Positions 23,504 through 33,215 of a DNA stretch of 64,000 bases are shown here, one piece after another (position 1 is the stretch's first letter; the number at the start of each line of letters is the position of its first letter). The notes below the pieces were generated by a model, which saw only the letters and a list, made by a program, of their open reading frames with translations, had not been told where the DNA came from and did not search any database. The position numbers and the translations under genes were made by a program. The stretch comes from Trema orientale (lineage: Eukaryota; Streptophyta; Magnoliopsida; Rosales; Cannabaceae): the NCBI GenBank assembly GCA_002914845.1, contig JXTC01000228.1, positions 287,734 to 351,733 on the forward strand, given 5' to 3'.

Positions 23504-23889
23504 ATGAACCAAACGACAACATTCTCGTCGGGCAAACACAACGAAATACTCTTCTCCGGTTGGCCCGGCACACGAACTGGTACGTATGTGCTAGCTTTGA
23601 TATCCATCTTTGTGTCTCAGTCCTTGTAGAGTGGCTCACTCATCGCCATAACTCCATGATAACCATCAAATCTTCAAGTAATTACTCTAGGATTAATAGC
23701 TGTAATAATGTAATTATTGATGATAATTATAATGTTATCATTATTGGGCTTGTTGAGACACTTGTCCACGCTCTTCGGGTTGGTCTGGCTTATATGGTCA
23801 TGCTTGGAGTCATGTCGTACGACGTCGGAGTTCTTCTTGCTGTTGTTGCCGGCCGTGGATTGGGGTTTTTGCTTTTTGGCACCATATAG
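23504..23889 (+). CDS. COPT: COPT/Ctr-family copper transporter, one frameshift
   Basis: Ctr proteins form trimers that let Cu(I) into the cytosol at the plasma membrane or internal membranes. Start ATG at 23504 gives KHNEILFSGWPGTRTGTYVL (the family phrase before and into the first membrane segment). The frame then meets TAG at 23627, and the next frame continues VSVLVEWLTHR, a low-complexity N/I loop, then GLVETLVHALRVGLAYMVML, GVMSYDVGVLLAVVAG and GRGLGFLLFGTI, stop at 23887. The second membrane segment holds MxxxM (MLGVM) and the third GxxxG (GRGLG), both hallmarks of the family. Total is about 128 residues, the usual size, in a single exon as is common for COPT genes. The N-terminal Met/His-rich stretch is weak: TTTFSSGKHN stands where relatives have MTFFWGKN. 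The frameshift near 23605-23615 means a pseudogene or a base error. The Copia LTR ends 95 bp upstream. Confidence 0.85.
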
Positions 23890-24120
23890 CTTTCAAGAAT
23901 ATTTAGGCTGAATTAATTATGATAGAGCTATTTAATTGTGATATTAATCCTATAATCCTGAATTAATTAACATAATTAGTTATATAATCTTTGCTTCTTT
24001 TTTCTTTTCTCAATTTCCGATATTCTGAATGTCCCACTAATTGGCTTTTCATCTCGGGATGGGTATGACTTGTAATGTATTTTATCGACAATTACAAAAT
24101 CTACATCATATGTAATATTT
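23890..24120. other. 3' flank of the COPT gene
   Basis: AT-rich, with ttaattatga-type repeats. No further gene seen before the MITE pair. Confidence 0.4.
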
Positions 24121-24124
24121 ATAG

Positions 24125-24481
24125 TTCTATTTGAATGTGTGTATTTAAATAGAAATTGTGGAATGTGTTATAATTAGAATGGGAGACATTTGAATAGAAA
24201 AAATAATACAATGAGTTGTAATTAGAATGTGAGCATTAGAATGGACCATTCAAAAACATCTTCCCCTCCATTCTCATTCAAGACACAAAAAAACCATTCT
24301 AATGGTTGATTTTTCTGATGGACCATTTGAATAGAAAATCTGAATTGTTGAAACAAACACACATTCTAAAAGATCATTTGAATGAAAAAATTGAAGTTGT
24401 TGAAACAAACATCCATTCAAATGGGTTTTCAAATGGGTTTTCCATTCTAATGGAATGGAATGGTTGAAACAAACGGGGTTA
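24125..24481 (-). mobile_element. Tourist-like (PIF/Harbinger) MITE, inverted copy
   Basis: About 355 bp matching the reverse complement of 24962-25321. Its right end reads ggttgaaacaaacgggg followed by tta, fitting the TTA target site of PIF/Harbinger MITEs. Its left end is not recognisable beyond ctatttgaatgtgtg. Confidence 0.75.
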
Positions 24482-24961
24482 TTTTTTCCAAAAATGCACT
24501 CAAACCTATAATGAAGATTTAAGCCATTTAAATAATATTTAACATTAATTTTTTAACACCACAATATAATTAATATAAAAAACACATTTAACATCAAAAA
24601 TTTATATTTCAAATAATTAAAAAAATAAAAAAAAATGACCAAGAATCAGCTATTAATTTTTTTCTTTTAAAAATAAAGACCATTTTTATAAATAATAGTA
24701 TAGTATGATATCATCAAGTTTGATTTTTATATTCATAGTCAAATCACAAATCAAACTTAATAATACATTAACTATTCGCACATTTTTGGTAATAAGCTGT
24801 GTATTCAAAAAATGCCAGACGGTTCCATCAAGGAAAAAAAAAAAACAAAACAACAATCTGTTACTAGAAAAAAATGTAGGTCCACCAACGAAAAATGTAA
24901 GTCCTGGTAGTCCCTACAAACTATTGGAGGGAGCCCATGGACATCAATACACAATACTTTA
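24482..24961. other. Spacer between the inverted MITEs
   Basis: 480 bp of AT-rich DNA. No gene is supported; short frames on both strands lack motifs. Confidence 0.4.
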
Positions 24962-25321
24962 GGCCCCGTTTGTTTCAACCATTCCATTCCATTGGAATGG
25001 AAAATCTATTTGAATGTGTGTTTGTTTCAACAATTTAGTTTTTTCATTCAAATGATCTTTTAGAATGTGGGTTTGTTTTAATAATTCAGTTTTTCCATTC
25101 AAATAGTCCATCCGAAAAGTTAATCATTGGAATGGTTTTTTTGTGTCTTGAATGAGAATGGAGGGGGAAAGGTGTTTTTGAATGGTCCATTCCAATGCTC
25201 CCATTCTAATTACAACACATTCCACTATTTTTTCCATTCAAATGTCTCATATTCCAATTATAACACATTCTACAATTTCCATTCAAATACACACATTCAA
25301 ATAGGCGAACCAAACGAGCCC
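24962..25321 (+). mobile_element. Tourist-like (PIF/Harbinger) MITE, complete
   Basis: 360 bp with ends GGCCCCGTTTG and (reverse complement) GGGCTCGTTTG, flanked by TTA on both sides (24959-24961, 25322-25324), the usual PIF/Harbinger target. The interior is rich in ccattc/gaatgg phrases. It forms a long inverted pair with 24125-24481. Confidence 0.75.
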
Positions 25322-25459
25322 TTAAATATACATCAAATCATTCCAGCAGCTGACAATTTCCTTACAGTCGGACTTTAGAACCACAAATTGTCCTTTATTC
25401 CAACCCAAGGATCAGAACAAAAGCTTCGCTAGAAGTGGATCTAAGCAAGATTGCCTTAT

Positions 25460-25604
25460 GCCAACTGGGGCTAGCTCAGTTGGTCCAAGATTTGAGGGTT
25501 GTGTGTGTGTGTTTGGGGGGGTCAGGGGTTCAAATCTTGGTAGTGTGTTTGTGTATCATTTTCCTTTAATTTGTAGTAAGTGGTGGTCATTAGTTAAGCC
25601 CCAC

Positions 25605-25635
<31 letters not shown>
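25460..25635 (+). mobile_element. tRNA-derived SINE with poly(A) tail
   Basis: The head has ggggctagctcagttggt, matching a Pol III A box, and ggggttcaaatcttgg about 40 bp later, matching a B box. A 25-base A tail ends at 25635. Both sides carry the perfect 15-bp target duplication gcaagattgccttat (25445-25459, 25636-25650). Length is 176 bp. The perfect duplication and unbroken tail suggest a young insertion (inference). A short GT run (25501-25512) and a G run lie between the boxes. Confidence 0.95.
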
Positions 25636-25741
25636 GCAAGATTGCCTTATAGTCGTCAATCCAACCATTCGCACATATAATAGTTACAGAGGAGAGAGGG
25701 AGAGGTTGAAGGGAGAGAAAGGAATAGGGGCTCCACGACGA

Positions 25742-25965
25742 TGCTTCCGCGGATGAGGGTCGGCGGGGGAGCTTCTACAGGTCGGCAATAGAGCTTTCTC
25801 GGAGGAGGGTCAGCGGCGGAGCTTTCACGGAGGAGTGTCGGCAACGGAGCTTCTATGGAGGAGGGTCGGGGGAGGAGCTTTTACGGAAGAGTGTCGGCAG
25901 CAGAGCTTCCATGGAGGCGGGTCGGTGGCGAAGCTTCCACAGAGGAGGGTCAACAACTGAGTACG
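25742..25965. repeat. GC-rich 28-bp minisatellite, about 8 units
   Basis: Units of the form gagcttcyayggaggagg-gtcggcrrcg repeat with a 28-bp period, with substitutions. Composition is near 60 percent GC in an AT-rich neighbourhood. As 28 is not a multiple of three, open frames across it (for example 25656-25844, minus) are not evidence of a protein. Confidence 0.85.
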
Positions 25966-26039
25966 TGTTGATGGTGGGTCTAAGTTTTCTTGTGGTTGTG
26001 CTATACAAAGGTGATTATACAGGATTAGTTAGGGAAAAA

Positions 26040-26230
26040 ATAAAAGACCCAATCTAATGGATTTCTATTCCATCGTATTCTACCCAAGGTTGGGTGAAAG
26101 AAAATTCCATCATATTTGTATTCCAATAGAATGGTTTTTTTATTCTGGCTTCTCAAACAAGCAATAGAATTAGACTTTTAGGAATGGTTTTCTTTCCATT
26201 CATTTCCATTACTCTCAACCAAACGGGCTC
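26040..26230 (-). mobile_element. Fragment of a Harbinger/hAT-like MITE end
   Basis: The right edge reads caaccaaacgggctc then taa. Its reverse complement, GAGCCCGTTTGGTTG, resembles the MITE ends at 24962. Interior ccattc/gaatgg phrases are similar. No left end was found. Confidence 0.5.
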
Positions 26231-26425
26231 TAAGTACTTTAGGTGCTCCATAAAAATTAGCTAGAGAGCTTTTCGTCCACGAATATAGACAGGTGGCGAT
26301 AAAGTCTCTTCTCTCTACCTCTAATATTAAAATCAAGTTTTTCAAGTGCCGCAAGATAATCTTAATCATTGGTAGGTAAATTTATTATTTAAGACATATA
26401 TGCATATTTTGGAATAATTAAATTA

Positions 26426-26670
26426 GGGCACCAATTCCGTAGGTTTTTTTTTTTTTTTTTACCTATACATAGGTATCATTTTGGCTAATGAAAAATTTTT
26501 TTGCACATTTTTTTATATTAAAAAATAAGAGAAAGAAATAATCTTAATAATGCACATCTTTTTATGTACTTCATTATAATAGTTGGATCATCGATGATCC
26601 AACAGTTGAAAAAAAAAATACCTACACATAGGTTAAAAAAAAAAAAAAAAAACCTACTGGATTGGTAACC
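26426..26670. mobile_element. MITE family 3 (Mutator-like, 9-bp target site)
   Basis: 245 bp with inverted ends GGGCACCAATtccgtaggtt and (reverse complement) GGTTACCAATccagtaggtt, continuing into poly(T)/poly(A) and acctatacataggtat-like arms. It is flanked by a perfect 9-bp repeat attaaatta (26417-26425, 26671-26679). At the centre, 26582-26603 is a perfect 22-bp palindrome around tcatcgatga. Confidence 0.88.
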
Positions 26671-26868
26671 ATTAAATTATTCATTTTTCTTGTTTTGGTA
26701 ATTTTAATATTGAGTCATGCTATTGACACATTTTGACTATGATGCTTAATACTATGTAAAAATAAAGATGTAAGGCCCACCACAGAAATCACACATGGTT
26801 TTTATACCTTTATTAATATGGATGTACCATCGGTTCTACATATCTTTAATATTAAACAATATCGCAAT

Positions 26869-27207
26869 GAGTATTTATAAGAAATAGCCTTTTTCAAGAT
26901 CAATATAAAAAATGACATTTTTTTTACACCTATTTAATAAATGACTATTTTTAATTTTATTTTGATAAATGGTTGTTTTTTGTTGATCTATTCTTTATTA
27001 AGTAAATCAATTTTTAAAAAAGTAAATCAATTTTTTAAAAAATAAATGAATTGTCAAAAAATAAATCAATATATTTTGATATATTAAATATGAAAAATAG
27101 TCATTTTTTAAATAATTTTTAAAGTTTAGTTATTTTTTAAATAGTATTTGAAAAACAATCATTTTGCAAACTATAATCCAAAATTCTGCCATTTGGCTAA
27201 AAAGGTC
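26869..27207 (+). mobile_element. MITE family 2, copy A (Mutator-like, 9-bp target site)
   Basis: 339 bp beginning gagtatttataagaaat and ending ccatttggctaaaaaggtc, full of gtaaatcaatttttt phrases. It is flanked by a perfect 9-bp repeat tatcgcaat (26860-26868, 27208-27216). Subterminal AAATGGCC-like words are inverted at the two ends. Three relatives occur at 41393, 42264 and 58430. Confidence 0.88.
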
Positions 27208-27216
27208 TATCGCAAT

Positions 27217-27479
27217 CTATATTTATTTAGGTTGTGAACTTCTAAGCAAAGACAAAATCAAATTAGAGAAGGTTTGAAGTATATTGTGTTGTGATCAAAT
27301 TGATTTTGGGTTTTAGACTGTGGGGATATTGGGCTTCGAGTGAAATAATAATAGAGGAAACTACACTACATGCCTCTTTTATATGCTATGTGTTAATAAT
27401 GAATATCACTTTTTCATTTTATTGACCTCTATATCCCTTTTTAAATTTTAATGATTTTAGTTTACCATTATATCCCTAT
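27217..27479. other. Intergenic, no gene seen
   Basis: AT-rich. Segment 27350-27480 weakly resembles the reverse complement of 33960-34030 (see findings). Confidence 0.4.
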
Positions 27480-27794
27480 ATAAGTTAATTTAACATATTC
27501 ATGTGTATACTTAATTTACCAACATACATACTTTATTTACCATAATATATAATTCATTTACCAGTATAAATTCATTTACCGGTATAAATAATTTATTTAC
27601 CATAGTATATAATTCATTTACTGGTGTATATAATTAATTTTTTAGTGTATATATATAAGTTACTATACTATATAATTAATTTATCAATTGTATATAATTA
27701 ATTTACTAATGCATATAATTCATTTACCATAGCATATTATTAATTTACTGGTGTATATAATTTATTTATCATTGTATATAGTTGATTCACCATG
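27480..27794. repeat. AT-rich minisatellite, left part
   Basis: Roughly 21-bp units of the form aatttaccrgtgtatataatt, about 15 diverged copies. It is interrupted by the element at 27795-33023 and continues at 33024. Confidence 0.8.
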
Positions 27795-29185
27795 TGTTAA
27801 GCTAAATATATATATACGTAAAATAACCGCAAGTACATGGATTGTGAATAAGTAATAAAGTGATAAGAGAGTTGTCGATCTCGCGAGGAATTAGGTATAT
27901 TAAATTATCGCTAAGTATCGGAATTATCATGACCTAACTTTATCTCAGAAACCAAACTAAATGAATTTATATGTTAAATAAATACAAATATAAATAGAAA
28001 TACAAAAATAAAATATGGAAACTTCTATACACAAATATACTAAGGGATTGAATTCACCTAACTATCAACTATGTCTTTTGATTACCAATTGTATTCTAAT
28101 CAATTATTTCTAATTTATAAGCCAAGAATCGGAAGTGCCGAGTGAAATCATTCTTAAATCCTGGTTCCAATATCTCTCTTCTGATCCTAGAAATTAAGAA
28201 TTCATTATGTTCAATGGTTCTTTGATCACGGCTTCAAAGGAATTATAGGTTCTCCCAAACTCTACAAGTCCTAGGTTATACTATCCTATGATTGTTTCTA
28301 AAATTCACTCTCTCAAGTGCCGAATTCTAGAAACGAAATCATCCAACTAGTAATAATTAGTTGAGAAGCTTTAAGCATGGAATAGCATAAATAAATTCAA
28401 GAACAACATTAAAAAACATACTGGAAATCAAGACATAGAAACAAAGTATAAGCTACATTATGGCCCAAGTATATAACAATTAATTCAACATAGGAGAAAT
28501 CATTACTAATCTCAATTAGAATTTCATAATTCCAAATATATTTATAAATCAAGTATAATACAAAAATTTAAATGAGATTAGGGTGAGAAAGAGGATGAGA
28601 AAAACTCTTTGCAGAAGTAGAACTTCAAGCATTCAATCTCTCTAAGCTATTTTCTCAAGCATCCTCTCCAAGATTTTTGCTCTACGCCCCTTTCTCTCTA
28701 GGATTTTTGAGCTTTCTTTGTTGTATTTCCCCTCCAACTCTCCGTACTTGAAATGGGGACTTAAAGTTATACTTAAAAGGTTCCAAAATGATCTAGGATG
28801 GAGGGAATTCGAACTTGCGATCGGATACAATCAATGGCTGAAATTTCACTTAAAATCTCACTAAAAACACGTTTCTGGATGTGGTAGAGTGTCGCGACGC
28901 CCCCGGTTCTGGAAAATCTGCACGACACCTTTCTTCCTGGGTGCGTTGTTTTGTCATTTTAGCTCCGTTTTACCTGATTTTTATTGCGTTGCATTTGTAT
29001 CGGACTCAACTTCAATCCAAAAGGGTTAAAATACCTATGTTTCACACCAATTCTTCTTAATTCTCATTTATTCACAAGAACTACAAAAACAAAGTAAAAA
29101 CACATCAAACCAACAAAATGCTTAAGAACTTACAATTATTTGAGTTAGATGATATTTGATTTGTGAGTGAATTAATTACTCATCA
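27795..29185 (-). repeat. Left (3') LTR of the first non-autonomous element
   Basis: 1391 bp, partner of 31593-33023: aaaataaccgcaagt, gtgataagagagttgtc and gtgagtgaattaat in both. Confidence 0.88.
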
Positions 29186-30727
29186 AATACTCTAAATTCA
29201 AATATGTTCTTGTTCTCAAGCAAAACAAAAGAAGAAAAAGAGAAGTAAAATACAAATCAAGTACTAACGATATAAACAACCAAGTGTGAGTTTTGTTTTG
29301 AATCAAAACTGTGCAAGTATCTCCGAAAACCAAAATGTTCCAAGCTCAAAGGAAATATAAACATTGAGATTATCTTGATTTTTAATTTCAACTATCAATT
29401 TAACACCACTCAAGGCTCTTAATATGTAAGTGTGTGCAAAATCATTATCACTTAACAAAATAAACTACAGATAGACTTCTGTATTTGGTAGACAATAAAA
29501 GATCTCTATATGATGTAATTTGGAACTACCATATGCCTATTTTTCATGTTGCTCTCTACTAATGTATATTAGTATGTCATTCAAGATCAAAAGATCTTTC
29601 ATTAAACTTGTAATATCGACTTGGTCAAAGGTAAGATAATTCTGGAAAAATTTGATGTTCAAATCACCCTTAAGTACATTAATCTAGGACCTTTGTAGAG
29701 TTATTCCTTGGTACACTAAATAGCACTCTCACACTTCTTTTCAACTTAATTTCTCTTTTATAGAAACTCCTCCAAATACCTTGTTTTTTTTTTTTTGAAA
29801 CAAAAGATATGTAATAAGACAAAAAGGATAAAAATCAAAAACCTCTCCCGCAAATTCAAAATCAACATTGTCCTCAATATTGAAAAATAAAATAGCGGGT
29901 AAGGACACAAATTTTTCTCCAAATTATTCCCTTCTCTTTCTTTTTCTTTTTCTTTTTCTTTTTTTTTTTTGTTTTTTTATTTTTTTGCTTCATAATACTA
30001 CCCTTTCTCCCAACATGAACATAACATAAATTAACTCTGTAAAACAATCAACATGCTTAAAGGATAAAGGTCGGTAGTCATTATTTTCGTTTGGCAAAAA
30101 TGTGGTAGAAGAAAAATTACAAATAAGCTCAGAGTGGGTGTACAAAGATGATAATGTATCAAGGTAAGCTTGAAAAGCTCAAATAGTCAAAAAATGGCCT
30201 AAATCATTTTTCTAATAACACCTAACATAGAATTTCGCCTCAAACTTCACTCAAATGGGTTCTAGAGTTTATAAGATATCAATGCCTATATAATGTGCAC
30301 AAGTCTTCTCCAAAAGCTCAAAAAGTCAAGTGATCATGATTATCGTGCTCAAATATGTAGAATCAAGAATGATATTCAATTAATGTGAGTCAAGCACACA
30401 GATAATCTCAATGAATTATATTTCAAAAGATTTAAGAGAACATTAAATGACTATACTTATCATCAATATTAAGTCATCTCATCTCAATAACACTCACAAT
30501 TTATTCAAACTATCAAAAGAAAAGCAAGAAAAAAAAATAATTCCCAAAAAGAAAAAAACCAAGGAAAAAAAAACAAGAAAACCAAAAAAAAAAAAAAAGC
30601 CACACCCAACAAATACTTATACAACAAGCATTCTCACCACCAAACTCAAAGTTGGTAATGTTCTTAAAATTTAAATGTTCAATGTAAGCACAGAAGAAAA
30701 GAACATATACCAGGGAGGTGAGACATT
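29186..30727 (-). other. Non-coding 3' part of the first non-autonomous element
   Basis: Holds poly(T), an A-rich run at 30520-30600 and phrases shared with 36340-37960 and 14713-17200 (tcaacattgtcctcaat; gtcaagcacacagataat). The lysine-rich frame at 30447-30674 is an A-run artefact. Confidence 0.6.
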
Positions 30728-31043
30728 CTAGCCTTCTATTATGGTTGGCAAGGGTGGTGCTCCAGGTAAGGTGACTCTAACTTGGGTGGTATGGGACTCC
30801 TCTCCATAATTTGCATCTTTAGTCTTGTTCATGCNACATGATGATTTGGATCTGAAAGGGTAAAGATTCACAAGTGTTGTCTTCTGATTCTTCCTCATTG
30901 ATCCATTCTTGATTCTCCTCCTCACTTGAGTCGTCATCATCAAATAAATCCAAGGCCCTTCTGCTTGTCCTCGGCTCCTCATAATGGATTTCATCTTCAT
31001 TTATGTCTCCTGCATCCCTTGCCACCATCTCTATCCTCTCCAA
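30728..31043 (-). pseudogene. Acidic segment shared by the two non-autonomous elements
   Basis: MERIEMVARDAGDINEDEIH, then DLFDDDDSSEEENQEW and ESLPFQIQIIM. The same pattern (ARDTQDI, DDDCSSEEE, ESQPFEIQVIMPP) occurs at 38099-38464. Function unknown. A single N lies inside. Confidence 0.7.
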
Positions 31044-31136
31044 CTTCTCTATACAGAGCCTTGTCTCCTCAAAAAAATTGGCAACAATGTCCTCAAGGTC
31101 GGGAGAAGACTCTGCTTGGTGAGGTAGGATGTCATT

Positions 31137-31370
31137 TCATGGTGTCGAAATATTAGAATTATCCCACAATAGTGATTCATTCCAACTCTGATAGTCAAAA
31201 TCGGCTATGTTATCCAACAACCAATAGGCTTCATCTACAGATAATTGGTAAAAAGAGATGACACCATTTCCTATTTCCACCCAAGTTCTTGTTTTGATGG
31301 CTAAACTATCAAAGAAGTTTTGTATTTGACCCTCCCCAGTAAAACAACAATGAGGAAACATCGTGAGCAA
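31137..31370 (-). pseudogene. Gag fragment of the first non-autonomous element
   Basis: GEGQIQNFFDSLAIKTRTWV and FYQLSVDEAYWLLDNIADFD follow the Athila gag pattern (Q-x-F-Y-x-G-L, then S-x-D-E-A-x-x-L-L-E-x-M-A). Part of a fossil. Confidence 0.8.
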
Positions 31371-31592
31371 GTTTTTGTATCTCCATCAAGCACAATAAAA
31401 TGGTTCTAAGTCTCGTTGAGCAAACCACTAAATGACTTGCCGATCTACTATTTCCAAGTACCTCTCAAAACAAATATAAAAAAAATGAAGAATCAAAAAT
31501 AAAAATAAATGCCTAAATTAAAATCAAGATACTTACTCTTGATATTAACAACAATCTAAAACACCAATCCCCCGGCAACGGTACTAAAAACT

Positions 31593-33023
31593 TGTTACGC
31601 TAAATGTATATATATAAAATAACCGCAAGTGCACGGGTCATGAATAAGTAATAAAGTGATAAGAGAGTTGTCAATCCCACGAGGACTTGGGTGTTAAATT
31701 ATCGCTAAGTACTAGAGTTTTCGTAACTTAACTTTATCTAGGTAACCAAACTAAATGAATTTATAAGTTAAATAAATACAAATATAAATAGAAATATAAA
31801 AATAAAATATGGAGACTTCTATGCACAAATGTACAAGAGATTGAATTCACCTAACTATCAACTATGTCTTTTGATCACCAATTATATTCTAATCAATTAT
31901 TCTTAATTTATAAGCCAAGAACCTGAATATATTTTTACTCTTTCTCTCGAGTGTCGAATGAAATCATTCATAAATCCCGGTTTTAATATCTCTACTCTGA
32001 ACCTAGAAATTAAGAATTCATTATGTTCAATGGTTCTTTGATCATAGTTTCAAAGGAATTATAGGTTCTCTTAAACTCTACAAGTCCTAGGTTATACTAT
32101 CTTATGGTTGTTTTTAAAACTTCCTCTCTCAAGTGAATTCTAGAGACCAAATCATCCACCTAATAGTTAACTAATTAAGAAACATTAAGTATGGAATAGT
32201 ATAAGTGAATTTAAGAATAACATCAAAGAACATATTAGAAATCAAGACATAGAAACAAAGTATAAGCTATATCATGGCCCAAGCATATAACAATTAATTC
32301 ACTATAGGAAAATCCATACTAATCTCAACAAGAATTTCATAATTCCAAATATATTTATAAATCAAGCATAATATAAAAATTCAAATGAGATTAGGGTAAG
32401 AAAGAGAAAGAGAAAAACTCTTTTGTGGAGGTAGAACTTCAAGCCTTCAATCTCTTCAAGTCATTCTCTCAAGCATGCTCTTCAAGATTTTTACTCCAAG
32501 CTTCTTCTTCTCTAGGATTTTTTAACTCTCTTTATTGTGTTTCTTCTCCAACTCTCCACACTTGAAATTGGGGCTTAAGCGCATATTTAAGGGGCTCCAA
32601 AATGACCTAGAACAGAGGAAATTCAAACCATTTGATCGAATATAATCAATGGCCGAGATTTCACTTAAAATTTCATTAAAAATGCATTTTTGGATGTGAC
32701 AGAGTGCCGCGGTGATCCCTAGGAAGCGCCACGGCGCACCCAGTTCTAGAAAATCAGTACAAAACCTTTCTTCACGGGTGCACAGTTTCGTCGTTTTAGC
32801 TCCGTTTTGCCTGATTTTCATTGCGTTGCATTCGTATCAGACTCAACTTCAACCCAAAAGGGTTGAAATACCCATGTTTGGCATTAATTTCTTTTGATTC
32901 TCATTTATTCACAAGAACTATAAAAACAAAGCAAAAACATATCAAACCAACAAAAATGCTTGAGAACTTACAATTATTTGAGTTGGATGATACTTGATTT
33001 GTGAGTGAATTAATCACTTGTCA
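31593..33023 (-). repeat. Right (5') LTR of the first non-autonomous element
   Basis: 1431 bp, preceded at 31569-31587 by the primer site (minus strand ttagtaccgttgccggggg-like). It carries gtgccgcggtgatccctagg near 32704, a relative of the palindromes in the other Athila-like LTRs. Confidence 0.88.
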
Positions 33024-33215
33024 CTAGGTGTATAATTAAATTACTGGTGTATAAAATTGTGTTATTGATGTATATAAGTCATTTATCAATGCATATAGTT
33101 GCTTTACCAATGTATATAACTAATTTTAACTAATTTACTTGGTGTATATTATTGATTTTCTATGTCATAATTAATTTACCTATAGTATATGATGGTTTAC
33201 CACAATGCATATAAA
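33024..33215. repeat. AT-rich minisatellite, right part
   Basis: Continues the 21-bp pattern of 27480-27794 (ttactggtgtataaaattg, ttatcaatgcatatagttg, ttaccaatgtatataacta). Confidence 0.8.

Larger units (their letters stand above)
27795..33023 (-). mobile_element. Non-autonomous Athila-like Ty3/Gypsy element, broken
   Basis: LTRs at 27795-29185 and 31593-33023 (TGTTA...TCA in plus reading) flank only about 2.4 kb. A primer site of the Asp type adjoins the right LTR, so the element runs on the minus strand. The inside has a gag fragment (31137-31370), an acidic segment (30728-31043) and a non-coding 3' part. The flanks ccatg/ctagg match only 3 of 5. LTRs differ by very roughly one base in ten, so it is older than its relative at 34818-40619 (inference). 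One N at 30835. Confidence 0.85.

Noticed and set aside
23437-23889. A 150-residue protein starting MVSTKRMKYW
   Set aside because: The first part of this frame does not fit the COPT family; the proper N-terminal text (LFSGWPG) is in the neighbouring frame from 23504.
25460-25560. A tRNA gene
   Set aside because: The A and B boxes are there, but there is no cloverleaf or acceptor stem; poly(A) and a 15-bp target repeat make it a SINE.
25656-25844. Minus-strand proline-rich frame
   Set aside because: It spans the 28-bp minisatellite, whose period breaks any frame.
24954-26241. One large element bounded by tactttagg on both sides
   Set aside because: The 7-9-bp match (24955 and 26235) is not flush with the right end, and the left MITE is complete by itself with TTA target sites.
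30447-30674. Lysine/proline-rich small protein
   Set aside because: Composition artefact of an A-rich run in a retroelement 3' region.
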